The notes beneath the pieces were generated by a model. The model had not been told where the DNA came from. It ran no database searches and saw only the letters and a program-made list of their open reading frames with translations. 64,000 nt of DNA from Limnoperna fortunei (lineage: Eukaryota > Mollusca > Bivalvia > Mytilida > Modiolidae), in NCBI GenBank assembly GCA_944474755.1, contig OX104115.1:38203080-38267079 (forward strand). The letters run 5' to 3'. Positions 34,209 to 49,200 of this stretch are shown piece after piece (the first letter of the stretch is position 1; each line of letters begins with the position of its first letter). A program made the translations under genes and the position numbers.

Positions 34209-37200
34209 CTGCAACAGAAACAATTTCATATTATCACAATTGCACCATTATTTAACATTTTTTTAAGAATAGAATACTTGAATCATTTCACATTTTTAAT
34301 CGATATAAGCTGCTTTGGTCTATTTACATGTAATAAACCACAAACCATTTTATGACAAGTAAAAACAGATTCAAAGTTTGTTATGTCAGTATAACTGTTT
34401 AAAAACTTTATATACACCTTATCATTTAATTTTCAAAACTAAATTTGCTCATTAATCAATTCATAAATGTATAGATATTAAGTAACTACTCTTATTTGAT
34501 CTGCCCATGAATATCTCATCTGAACCAAGGTAGGTTATGCCTGAATTGCTCCGTCTAGCAAATCAGATTATGTATCTCAAATGAAATAAAATTATATAAA
34601 AATTAGATATCAGTGAGATGGTATCCATCTCTGTGGGCCCTGCCCGCCTTGAGGTCAAGGTCAAAGGTCATAACCCTGATGTGACACATCACCTTGATAT
34701 TATCTACCCACATACAAAATATCAAGAGCCTACTTCAAAAGATAAAAAAGTTGCAGTTCAGACACAATTAGCTTTGGACAGACAGATCAACTGATAAACT
34801 GATCACTATAGGGCGTCCGGCACAAAGTGGCAGGGCCCTAATAATTCAACGTACACCAGGAGTGTTCTCAGATTTGCAGAAAGTGTTCCAAATAATAAGG
34901 TAGTCTGCAGTATTATGATCTAATTGCTTCTCTGAAGCAACACATAATAATTATCAACAAGACTTTGAATACTTCTAAACATAAAAATTAAATTCTTATA
35001 TGACGTCCTGCATACGCTTTGAAAATAAATTAGGGTTCAAATAAGCATAGAGCCCGCTATGACTTCACAATTTAATTAGAATTCCGTCGTCATATATGCA
35101 CAACTGAAAATTTCAAACTGGAACATTTCAATTTGTTAAGATTTCTCAATATTTTTTGCTTAAAAGGTAAATATATTCAATAAAATGACGAGCATATATG
35201 TTACTGTTAATTTTATTTGGTTTTAATGTCTGTTTTCTCTTACATATCTTTTTAGTTTAAAAAAAACCACTATTGCCATTAAAAGCTTCCTCTAAGAGCC
35301 GCTTTGAAACTTTAAAACATTTGTTAGACATATTAGAATCCAAATAAAAATATTGACAAATATAAGGTCTGACCATGCTCTTATTCGCATACAGCCCACT
35401 CGCAACTTAACCATAAAATTAATATAAACGCATACAGGAAAATTGATTATTGCATTAGAGTTCATAGTAACCAAATGAGGATGGATATAGTTGCTAGTCA
35501 ATAAAACTTGAAACATTTACAGTTTCTACAAAATAAAACAAATTAGTCAATTTCCACATTACCTGCTTTATATGAAGATCTGACAAGTGGCCCACTTGCT
35601 GTATACAGGAAGCCTAATCTGTTTCCTAATTCTTCCCACTGTTTAAATTTGTCTGGATGTATGTATTCTTTCACCTAAACAAATATTTGGACATTTAAAC
35701 AATTTTTTTTTAAATATGTTTACATCTGTTACCATCTTCTTGGAAAATGACAATGTGCCACAAATGCTCCTTGCTTTCTCCTATTCTTTTTGTTGGAAAC
35801 AAAAAGGGTGTAATGGCATATTGGAATCTCTCTAAAAATGAGTTGACATCAGCTTTGAGGCCATTTAAGGATTGTTTTCCATTGTTGATTAGATTATTGG
35901 AAATAGATGACTTTGTGTCAGTTTACACTAATAAACCGCAAAGCTGTTTATTTCCAGAGTCGTCTATATCCACTAATCTAACCAGCAATTGAAAACAACC
36001 CTTAAATTTTAAGTTCTTTATTATAAAAAGATACAAGATGAACAATATTTAACAAGTAATCAATATTAACAATTTGTTGTCACTTTTTGCTTGCACATGT
36101 ATATAGTGAACGTCATCAATCAGTGATGTGCTGGGGGCATGGCTTAAATAGCAAGTCAGGTTATACAAAATGGACAACATTGCTCAGCTATAGAGTATTT
36201 AACAGATTTTAAAATATTAACAATTAGAAAAACAAAAATTTAAAGTTCAAAAGTTCAATAAGATGATTTAAGACATTTTTAGAAAAAAACAAGTGTGGAC
36301 TGTGAGCCCGCTCACAAAGCGATACCCCCCCCCCCCCCCCCCACTTCGCTTTCAAGTCCAATTATCTCCCCTTAATGATATCCGAGGTCAATAAAAATCC
36401 TTCATGCACATCTACGTACAATGTACTTCCTTTATGCTAAGTTTCATTAAATTTCATTGAGCGGTTTAGGAATAGCTGCGCTTACAAGGGATGTGGACAG
36501 ACGGACAGACAGACAGACAGGGTTCAAGATGAACTTCTATACAAACACGACAAAAAGAGGTGGAACCATGTGCTCTGATGTGCAAATCAGTGACAAATTA
36601 ATACATTTACGGCACACAAGTTGTCACTTGTTGAACCTTGCAGTTTAAAATAAATATTAATGGTCTGTTTACACTTAATACCACTTTTTCATCCATATTG
36701 AAGGGGTCATAAATCACACTCTGCCTGGAATTTACAGAGAGCTGTACTTAAATACTGTTCTTTTGAATCTCACACTTAAATTATTGTAACGAACTTCATT
36801 TATGTATTATGTAGATATTATTTGTTTTTGCTAGTTTTGTAGTTTTGACTTCATTCATCCCTCAGAGTTATACTTGATTGGTATTTAATTAAATTAATCA
36901 CTTTAGGTAAGTGTTAAATGGACTATAAAATATTTCGTGCGGAATTATCTGCACGAGCTCAGGTGATATACAAGTCGAGTTTACCTGCACGAGCTCAGAT
37001 GATATATAAGGCGAGTTTACCTGTAATCAGCACTGGACGTTTAGATGGCGAACATGTTGGAGGTATACATTTAGTTCACATGGATAAGTACTCGGGATTG
37101 TCAGTACAGGACATGGGGTTTCTTTCCAATGATGTGAATTGATGTATTATAACCCAGGTAAGTGGTTTTATTTATTTTTTGAAATTTTCTGCGTGAAAAT

Positions 37201-40200
37201 TGGTTCGCTCATTGAGATATTGTCGCATTCAGTCTCATTCGGGTTTAAGTCATTAGAAATTGTGTTAGTAGTTCAATTTGGTAAATTTGGGATACTTTTG
37301 TTCATTTCAGGGGTTTTGAGTCTCATTTATTAGCCAGAGATGAGATTTGGCACTTAGATGAAATTTACGGACAACCATTTTTCCTGTCCGTTAGTTACCA
37401 GTCACTATACGATAGGATGTACAGATATTTTCATTATATTTTATATCCGTTTAATTTATTTTAAATCCGGAAGATTTCGGCTTTTAATGTTGGGAGTATT
37501 TCCGTCGGAACACAGTCCGTTGGATTACAGTCTATTATTTAGGATAGCGCAAATTCAAGATGTCTGTTCTATAAATGAAATTGTCTAAATTTATGAAGTC
37601 CGTGTATTCGTTTACCGAGAGATTCTTCATCAGATTCGTTTATTGTCATGTATGGTTCATTACCAGTTGGACAACCTAATTGTTGTTCGTTTGCTATGTT
37701 GTGAAGTTCGATCGATCGATGTGTGAAAGTCAATTAAGTTTTTTTTCAAATATTTTGTTATTTTGTTTAGTTTCTTCTGTTCAGAACTTACTTTTGATGA
37801 TTTGAAGTTTTGTTCCTGATTTGTATTTAGTTTGAACTTTTATGTTTTGTTTTTTTGAACATTTTCCAAGATTTAGTTTTATGTTGTGTACTCATTTTGG
37901 ACTTTAGTTATATTTTGTTTGTACTTTTCTTATGTTTTGATTGTATATTTTGTTCATATTTTAGTTTTGTTCTTTAAGTAAAATATTTTGTTTTACTTAT
38001 TTGTTTTTCTATTAATCTTGGCCATACAAACAATCCCGACTACCCAACCTCGTTACAATTATCCCTGTAGACACTTAATACAACTTTACTATTTTTCTTT
38101 CAGATCCCCTAATAACACTATCCAAATTGTCTTTCTTGCAAAATATGATTTCCAAAAACAAGTTCTACCTTTAGATGCCTTTTGGTTGGCTGCATGTACT
38201 GTCCTATTGTTAGACAATCCACATCAATCTTTCTCAGATCTGAAATATACACAGTAATAGCAGAAATAGATTTATCATCAAACCAGGTCAAAAGGTCAAT
38301 CAAAAATTTCATTAAGCACTAGCAAAAGCATGTGTCTCTCACCTGATTCATGCAGGCAAAGAACACTTATTTTATGCAAAACTAAGTAAATTGATGTTAA
38401 CTATCTTCAATTTCTGATTGGCATAAACAACATTAACACTGTCTACGACAAGCCAATGAAGATTGCTCTTTGGTTTCAACTTAGAACTGGTTCAATAGTT
38501 ACAGATAAAAGCTTTTTAAAACATGTTTCACATATATTTTTCAATTTTGAAATGAGTCTTATGGTGGCAGCCATTTTAGATTATGATTGGGACAAAAACA
38601 CAAACTTTGTGGAGGACCATACAATACACATTCACATACAATATGGCTTCAATCAGCTTTATAGTTTCTGATGAGAAGGCATTACATTTTTTGTCCCCAT
38701 TTTTCCACAGGGTATTACAGTAATCTTATTCCTGAAGTGTTGGTCTCTTTGAATTTTCATAAAAACATATGCCAGCAAATATTGCAAATAAGTTTTGTTT
38801 CAAATAGTTTACAGGTTTCAGAGAAGCCTTTTAAAATATTTTCCTTAAAGGTTACTATGTTAAGGTAATGGCAGATAACAAAAACAAGATAGTTATAATT
38901 ATCTGCCACATATCAACAGTAAAGCGTCAAGTTTGAATCATTGTGGCATGTGTGCTCAAAGTAAACATAAACTGATAAAATGGCCATTTTTCTAAGATCA
39001 GGGATCTCTGTGGCAATTCCAGCTACTTTTGCAATAGTGACAACTAAATGCTATGATATACTATCAGTTGAAATATCCCATATCATACAAAAACAAGAAA
39101 AAAGAATAAATATATCTGGTTTGATATGCACACTCGTGTTTTGATGGATATTTAAAAAATTGTTACCATGATTACCAACCTTCCATGGTTCTCTGTATCT
39201 GTTCATCAGTTTCCCCTAGGCCTACCATTATAGATGTCTTGGTTACCATATCAGGTTTATACTTTTTAACATGGTCTAAAACTTTCAGTGACTGTAAATA
39301 ATTAGCTCTGGGATCTCTTACTAGCCTGTTTGTAAATCAAGAGACTTTAATGTTTAAGTAATATAATGAGAAGAAGGGAAAAAAATGAATTCTATACGCA
39401 AATTAAATGCTTTCTGCTTAATTGTTTAATTGAAAAAAACTATGTACATTCAACTGTATTGGCATCCAGTACAAATTTTCATGCAAAAAAGCAAAGATTG
39501 ATTAATTCATTATCATCAAAGAATTAAAATTCTAGCTATTTCTGCCAGTGATAGCTATAATATATGTCTTTTGATTTTCATAAAAACCAATAAATTCCTT
39601 GTAACCAATATTTTTATACATTTTTGAATATTTGATGACATCTTTTTTCATTAATATCAAAGCCAGAGTACTATGAAGTAGTGACAGAAACTAAAAACAG
39701 AGTAGACGTTGCTGTGACTTGCAAATTAAAGCAAAAGAAACCATTAACTGACTAAATAAAGATTTCCACCAACTTAAGCAATTTTTCCTCGCTTATTTGC
39801 TTTAAAAACAACATTTTCTACTTGTATAATAAAATGTGTTCACTTGAGAACACAGAAAATCACAAGATAAGAAAAATAGTATATTTACCTGTCTAATTCA
39901 AATTTGTAAAATTAAGACGCAACTGATGCCTATACCGAACAATTTCTACATGAGTAACCATTACGTTAATATTTTCTTTTTATAGTATGATATTTTTACT
40001 TAAATTGTTTTTCAACAAATATATACATTTTATAATGCAAGTGGAAATTTTGCTTCAAAAGCAAAATAAATCTGGAAAAGATGATGGTCATTACCGGTAA
40101 GTACCGGTAATCATAGCATGAACTATCAAACCATAAAAGCAGGGCATATCTAAATAATCTAAGATCTCTCTTACCACTGAAGACTTTCCACAGTCTCTAC

Positions 40201-43200
40201 ATTATGAGCATACACATCTAATCCTGCATCTGTGATGGTTTCTACACATGACAGATCTCCTCTGAAGTCTGGGGTTAAACATTCTACCAAGATGGATGGC
40301 TTCCTGATAAAAACAAAGTACAAAGAAAATTGAACAATGGCTAACACAATCAATTGAAATAACTTACTTCCAGATCACATCTATGCTGCACTTCATGTGT
40401 TTTTAAATCTTTAGTATGGCTGAAACATATATTTTAATGATCCTGCATATTAAATTTGTTAATGATAGTTACAGCAACTCTGAACAGTTTGTGTTGATGT
40501 TTTATGCCACTGTTTTTCAGCACAGTCATCATTGCCAGTTTTTATTGCACAGGAAGCTGCAGTACATAGAGGATTCTTGACCTTTGGCAGGAAAACTGGA
40601 GATCCTTGTCCATTAGGATTCAAGTCAAGCACAACTTACTTAAGCTTACAACCTCAGCATCGACAATAATGTGGGTAAACAATGGTAGACTAACTACCAA
40701 GACACTCTGCACTCAAAACACTTTCAAGCATACGAACATTAAAATTATTTTTTTACAATTAATCTTAATTTGCTAGCTACAGTACATAGGCAATAAGGAA
40801 ACTTGCCTTTAACATCACAATCTCCACAAAGTACTGCACATTGCTTAAACTTGTATCTACTTGTACATTATTTAGTTATATTGACAAGAATTAAATAGAG
40901 CCCTAATCCCAATATCTAAAGGGTTAAAAAAGACAATAAAACCACATATTGTTCACAGATACCATGAAACAATATAAATAAATGTAGAATCAAGATTATA
41001 TGATACATAAATACTGAATAATTAACATGCAATTACATGTATAGTATATGTATACTGATCATGTCTACAGAAAATTATTTTTTACCTATTCTTTAATTCT
41101 CGTACTGTTTGTGCAATGTGACCTGCACCACCATCAGGCAAATCTGTAAATGGATGTTTAATTAATTTATCATTAAAAAACAAGTGCCAAAATGCCGCAA
41201 AAAATGCCCATCAAAAACCACATAAATAGTAAGTTACAGGGCATTTAAATAATGGGAACCCTTATTACCATAATAAACTTGATAACCAGCCAATTTAATA
41301 CCTTTTGTGGGACATTGGCAAGTTCTTTGAATTAGTGTTTAATACATATAATGAATACATAGAGAAAAGACAGGTTCATTTGTGAACAACACTTGTTTTA
41401 ATATAAATTTTTATAATGAAGCATTTTACACAGTTTGACTCGATGAAATGGCTCACTTTATACTATTTACACCCCCAAAAACATTTTCATGAAGATCGGA
41501 CAATAACTGTTTAATTTAGAGAGCAGACAAGAATTTGGTTATCGAAATAAGTTGAGATATAAAGGATCTTACACCGGTGGGAGATCAAGACGGGAAAATA
41601 TCATACACCCAAGTTAAAAGATTTCTAGTATCCAACAAGGTTCTGACAAGTTGGAAACCAAAAATAAATCTTTCATGCGGGTGTCTGCGATTTTCCCAGT
41701 TTTGTCCCCTTACTGGTTTTTTATTTTATTTCTCACTAATTCGTTAAAAAAAAATTTGGTTGCTGCACTGTTGGAAGATGTCAACAAATAGAGTTATCTA
41801 CCTTGAAAGTAATCTCCAGTGTACATTTTTGCGCAAACATGTTTGTTTTGATGCCTACTGCTTTCATATTGTGGCATAAATTTGGACGTGGTAGCTCCGA
41901 TATGTTGTTTTCATGTTAATATTTAAAGAGCCAGAGTAAACAAATACAACAATAGTACTTATTTTAAGATTTTAATTTGTTGACCCGACAGATGATGTCA
42001 CAATACTTTTTTTATGGGAAAAGGAGCATGCAATTCTTATCTTACCCGTGAGTTGAGACAAGGATATTTCAACCTGTCTCAATAGTGAGAAAATATGCCC
42101 ATAAACATTTGTGAAACGTGCAAGGAAACCACAGTGCCACTTACTGAAGAAAAGTTGGTGGCTAGTGGTGAGGCTCTACTCCCAGACCATATTCATTGTA
42201 CCCTACTCATCCAGGGGGAATCAAAATTTCATAACTAATGATCCAACCTATTGCCTTATTTGGTCCCATTTGCTTACCATGGGTGTGACTACAATATTGC
42301 TCTTTGATACTTTTATAGTTTAAAAGATGGAATGGTCAGCTAGTAAAAGCCTCAAGATCATAGGGTGCCTGCATAGACTGAGCTGGCCAATAATGTAAGG
42401 CTAAGTGTATTTAAAAGGTGTCTGTTTACAACTCTGATATTGTTTTCTTTTTTAAAAATGCAGGTGCAGTGACAAGTATGCAAATTTTCATTCCGAAGAT
42501 GTCTGCGAACAGATGTTCAATAAATCAATCAATCAATCAAATCAATCAATTTTATTCACTGTTTACTTCTTTTGACTTTACAGACAATTATGTGAAACAA
42601 GCTCCACTGTCAAAGTGGTGACCTACCATCTCTGTCAACAGAGGTCAGCACTATATAGTCTAAGCCCCAGGATACAATGGCTTCAGCTGTGTTGATTGGT
42701 TCTAATGGATCTGGTTGTGGGGGATTCTTTGCTGTCTTTACAGAACAAAATCGACAACCACGAGTGCAGGTATCACCTAAAACCTACATAAAAATATATA
42801 TAAACTACATAATTATAATACACGTATTTTAAATCCCTTAATAAATAAAACTCACTTGTGCATGAATACCAGGGATGTCTCCATAAATAAAAACATTCTA
42901 AGTTTGTGTATTTTTGCCTTAATACTATCATAAAATAAGACTGCCTTGTTGTCATACTGATGAAGAATATTCTTAAACTTAAGAATGATGTCAGGGCCTG
43001 GTAGTTGTCAATCAAAGAAAAATATATTTATAATGTACATGCAACATGAAAATTTAAGCCACACTGTCTACTAACACTTAAGAGGACAGTCATCTAGACA
43101 TGATTGAACAAAATATTCTGGTTGTGCTATAGTTGATAAAACATTTTACATTAATCAAAATATTTAAATATCTGGTTTACGCAGGTTTTTGGACTATCAT

Positions 43201-46200
43201 CAAATGGATTCAGTTAATTTGACATAATACTGAGATTTTTTCCTATTTTAAAAGGGAGATTTTTTTTTCTCTTTAACAAGGCTGATGGTATAAAGTTGCC
43301 TGATATTATCCAAAATGCAATACTTAATTGTAAAAACAAGATTATAATTCAATCCATATTAGGCAATGGGAGTATTTTAAATATTCAATTCATGTATGCA
43401 CTTAAGCATAAATTACAGAAAAATATTATTACTGATGTGGTGTCGTACAATGTACATGTACAAAGTATATTTTGTATCTTATTCCAATTTCTGAGCAGTC
43501 CAGATACTAGTAAGAACCGGAATTTATAAATTTGATCCGATTTCTGGTATGAAATTAATTTTTGTTTGGCTGATGCTTGGGTTGACAGTACACTCAACTT
43601 TCTCTGTCTCAGATTTTCTGCATCTTAGGTCAGGAGGTCAGATGAATTTTAATTTGATTTAAACCTTACCAGTTAAAAAAAAATACACATTTTAAATTTA
43701 ATAAACATTACAAATCATTTAAAAGGACAAAACCCACCTGTTCTTTGATGGATTTATTTAAAACGAATAACTGTTTGTTGACCATAATTAACCATCATCG
43801 TATATTTCGTACACACATATCATGCATATGTATAAACATACAAATGTCTTATGTATTTGTCATAATTTTTCAAAATAAAATTAAGGTACAATGTAATGAA
43901 AACAAGGATTTAAGTGATGCTGGAAGTTTCTCATCACTATCAGTTAAAAACTGCTTAAAACTTATGCTTATAATATACAGTAATCAATTTCATGTGAGTA
44001 AATTCAGTCAGATAATTTATCCTTAACTGATATTATCATCCACGTTTTACATTTCCTTTAAAGTTATTGGACAGTGATACTGTGATATCATTTGAACACC
44101 CTAAAAAAAATTTCATTTATGTCATGGTCAGTGTTTATGAAGTTTTTCTAATGTAGGGAGTCAAATACAATATTTGAATGTCATTTTGTCAGTTGGTAAA
44201 ACAAAAACTGTTATCCAGCAATGCTACAAATGAGAGTAAACAATACCACTGCCTTAAATTTTATTAGATAGATTGTAATGTAATTTCTGAATTAATGTAT
44301 TTGTCTGAAATAATGCATGCATATCTCATACATGTATGAAAAAAATGTTTCGTTTCCTAATACAAATGATTTCAACAATTGTTTATGAAAAAAGATTTTA
44401 AGTCTGCATGACAAGACACATCAGTAAAACACAAGTTCTATTGAGCTCTTGACTAACATAATGTGGATTATTCTTTCAATCAAATACACAAACAAAATTA
44501 AAAAGAATGCATGTATTGATATTACTACTCTTGAAACACAGCTAAGATAACTTTATTTTTATCTGTTTAGTTTATAACAAAACAACATCTCTAAAATATT
44601 GAACAGCTGAAAATAATAACAACTGTTGAAACTAAAATAAATATCAAAAATGCAAATTTAGATAATGTATTATGCATTGTTATTTTTAGATTTTCACACC
44701 TATTCATTCAAAAAAGAATTAATTCTATACATAGATATAGATTTATAAACATAGATCTACAGTATATATATACGAATAACTGATGATCGTTGTCAACAAC
44801 AATGCCCGAGAGCTTAAAATCAACCTAATCTCTGCCAGAAAAGATTAATCACCTAGGAAAAACCTTAATTTCCTGGTGACAAACTTAATTTTAAAAAGCA
44901 ACACTGACTTTTAGCAGATTTCTTTAAAATAATAAGGTTTTCCCCTAAAGATTAAGGTTTTCTGGGGAATTAAGGTTTTGGTGTTTGTAGTGATATTTTT
45001 GGAAGTATATGATCATCAGTACACTAAGGTCATTCTAAAGCTGATCAGGGACAGGTTTTGAATAGACAATTGCAAAAATTTGCACTTCGTTGTATTTATT
45101 CATGATGGTGTGCTGAAATTACTTTGTACAATAACTTTGATCCTGCTTGGAAAACTCTTGTCATGCTCATTTGGAACAATCTTATCCATTTTATGATCGC
45201 CAGTTTACTGTTTATTAGTTAAGTGTTGCCTGAATTAAAAAAAAATGTGATCAAAGTTTATAAGCGTACTGTTCATATGTGCATAAACAAAATTTTGTCT
45301 TTAGCACTGAAGTCCAAGGAATTTCGGAGGTAACAAACTGGTTACTATTGAAAATAATTATTTTCCTTAGACATCAACACAAACGATACCAAATTTTTTA
45401 CATCTTCTAAAACCCGTTATGTTATATCTTTATACAGATACACAACAAATACTAATGGCTTGTACGCCTGTTAAAAAATTTAGTACTAGTATATTATTTC
45501 CTGCATCATGATGACTGAGTAATATCTTTAGGGATCAAACTGTTAATGATTAGGCTGAATGGTCATAAGTTTTTTCTAATCTTCTCATAATATATTATAT
45601 TATATTACATTTCAGCTACAATGAGCAGGTTCTGGACTAATTAAATGAACAATGTTGTCGAAAACATAAGTCTTAAATTATTTGTTGAAAAAGTGATTTC
45701 AGAAATTGCAGTTGATACCTTTTAACCACTTTTAAGATGAATTTGTCAATTACATAGCCCTGCACCTTCATACTGAAATTAACACCTGAAAACAATTATA
45801 CATAAATAATTAATTGCACTAACATGCAGCTGATCATGAAGTGACCACAAATACCATCCTGGTCATGATCAGGATTTCTCAAACTTAGGGGAATTCAGGA
45901 CAAATAAACTGAACAAAATATGTTATTTCATCAAACATCGCAAATAACTTTTTAAAATGTATATTCACAATTTTAATTATTTAATAAGGACTCCAAGCTT
46001 ATTTCCGAGAGATCCAACACAGAATTCATAATTTTATAATTTTCTTATGGATTTTGTAGGCAAGAGAGAAAAAAAGAACACACAGGAATTTTCAGAAATT
46101 TGGTCAATCATCTTATACACATTTTAGTATATGAAGAAAAATAGGTGTCTAACTAGTTAATATTTTTTTTACAGAATTATCTCCCTTATTAAAAATTAAA

Positions 46201-49200
46201 ATTATATAATTTTTTTCTATTCTAAAATCTTTTAATTTAAACTATAATTGAATTAAAATGATAGTGTAGGTATAGGTCTAAAGTAAGTTTTATTTATATA
46301 TAAATTTAAGAATAAATTTAATTAAATATAAATATTAATTATGCCAATTTTGATTAATCTAATATTTATTCTAAGATTCACTCTCAGATTTAAGTCTGAT
46401 TTTTTTTATCTTCTATTATATCAACATCAAAATTCTCGATTTAGATTGGCTTCTAACATGTCTAATATAACCAGGATTAAAGGGATGCATGACACTTTCA
46501 CTGAAAATAATTTGTCAATGAATTTTCTTTAAATTCGCCATACATGTATAGTTAGATTTTTATACAAGTTATCATATTTCAATATAAAAAATAAGGGTTT
46601 AAGGGGTTGATAACTGAATTTTTTTATTTTTTCTAATAGATTATACAGAGAAGAGAATAAAAAAATCACTAAAATAAAAGATTACAAAAATTCTGTCCCA
46701 TGAAATTTTTTTAAAATTTTTGATATAATGTCAAGCAATTGGTATACATTTTAGTGATGGAAAGAAAAATAGGGGTTTCGGAGTTAAATTTTTGTCCATT
46801 AGGAAAAAACTGGTCAAAAAGGCTAAAATATGCTATTTTTTGGGCAAAATTACTTCTTTTGTTAAAAATCTCATTTTCATTATTTTTGCCAATACTGAAC
46901 TCATTTATGCGAAAACTTTTTATTTCCACCATTAATAAATTGGAGTATATATCTATCTTCTGATTTCCGCACTCAGTCAATTAATGACTAGAACGTGCCG
47001 TTAAACTTGTTATTTTCTCAGACGAGTCTGACTATAAGGAGTAATAATATAGGTAAAAGACTCAATATTATTTTAAATTTTATGGAAATAAAGAGAAAAT
47101 AATGAAATAATTTATTATTAAATTTACCATTAATGTTCTATCTATTTTGAAATTTTCACAAAAAATGGCAGATGGTGTCCCTCATCTTCTTAAAACTCTG
47201 ATAAGATTTTTTTATAAAATTTTGGTCTGAGCAAAACAACCTGCTTGCTTTACACATAACAGACAGCCCATTTTATTTACAATTTAAAAATAACTAGTTT
47301 TAATTATCAGTGTATAATTTAATTTGCTCTGTACACTGAAATCTGACCGGTTAATTCAAATCAAGCAACCCATATTATAAGATATAACTTGCATGACCTA
47401 TGGCCTATTCTTACCCCATTAAAATAGTTCCATGACATCATCAATTTTTTTACCATAAAAATTATTAAAATATATAGTTAAAATTAAATTAAAAGGAAGA
47501 TTTCAAATTTCTGAACAGGTTATACGAGATAACATGGTTTGGGTCAGTATATAAAATTCATAAACCACTAGGCATAAACAGACCCAAACCATATTATATC
47601 GTATAAACTGTTCAGAAATTTGAAGTATTCCTTAAATATTAGTAGAATTATACAGGTGTTTCTGTATTCCTACCATGATTGTTGCCGTGGCGATTCCTTC
47701 TTTGCCTCCTCCCCAACATTCACCAATATTAGGACACTTTGCTTCCTCACATACCTGAAATAGTTCAAGCAATTAAAATTAATACATTTTTATTTAATTG
47801 TATAATTGCTATATTTAATGTCTGTTGCCAGTAATACAATCTGACTGTTTTTGTTTGTTTCAATAAGGATTTATCCTACTTTCAGCAAGTTTTCAGGTAC
47901 GGTCTATCGTGGTGCCCAGTTTTTTCTAGGGAAAGAATCCATAGTACCATTTAAAAACCATGACCTTCCAAAGACAAGTGTGGACACAGAAAAATGTCTC
48001 GCCTGCATTCTGCATCAGTAACAAAAACAAATTTCGTCATAAGCATTAAATGTTTATCAGTGGCAGCCAATATACCAAATATTGTCCATGCATAGTTACA
48101 GAATACAAAAACTATAAGATAGTCACTGGACCATGAAAAATTGAAGTCAAGGTCATTTGACACAGCAACCTATATACCAAACAATGTTATCCTACCATGC
48201 ATGGTTTCAGGGGAACTGCCTTAATACAAAAACTTGTAGTGACTGGACCATAAAAATTGAGGTCAAGGTTAGTTGACACCTACCAGACAGTCATGTACTA
48301 CTCATCAGCCACCTATATACCAAATATTATCATCCTACCATGCATGGTTACAGATGAATAAAACATTATCGTAGTCATTGGACCGTGAAATTGAGGTCAA
48401 GGTCAGGTGACACCTACCAGAAAGCCATGTAATACTCATCAGCAACCTATATACCAAACATTATCATCCTACCATGCATGGTTACAGAGGAACTGCCGTA
48501 ATCCAAAAACTTTTAACATAGTCGCTGGACCATGAAATTGAGGTCAAGGTCAGGTGACAGGTAACTGACTGGCAAATACTCATCATAAGCTACCACTGAA
48601 CCAAATCTGATGGACCTAGGACAGGCTTACAAAGATATGAAGCAAGATGTCTAAGTGTTTAATCCGCCGCAGGATTCCCATACATATGTGTCGCCTCTGG
48701 GGACTTTTGTTGCAGGCAAGACAAAAAACTACAAATACTTATCAATTTAATTTAAGGTTGGAGTTGGCAGTACGGACCTGCAACCTCAGTGTTGACATAC
48801 ACATAATCTATAGTAGATGACTTTTGAGGATAAGGATACATTTAAACTGTGAAATTTGCAAATAAAAATTTGTAAGAATTCATGCTGTTTAACAAGACAG
48901 GTAACGTTCTTAGGATAGGGCTTCATGATGAAAATGTGCTTCTGTCAATGCTTTCATGTGTCAATGAAACTTTAAAATATTGCTTTTACATTTTATTTCA
49001 TAAAAAATGTTGGGGTCCTGATTTAAATCATGCACACTGTATATTGGTTGAGTTAAGTTACTCAGCATCATTTGTTTACTGTGGACTTCATGGAAGTGCT
49101 TGCTCTTCATGGCTATCGGTTTCATTGAGAAATTCAAGAATGATTCTACGTCATCAATAACGGTTTGAACCAATAGAAATCCAGGATATCAATGAAAGAC

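Noticed and set aside
36918..37142. 74-codon frame with repeated ARAQ(V/M)IYK units
   Set aside because: It lies wholly inside the solo LTR and its repeat is the 36-bp tandem of the LTR; no recognised domain.
48882..49160. 92-codon plus-strand frame
   Set aside because: Inside LIAS intron 3, overlapped by an equal frame on the other strand; no domain or splice support.
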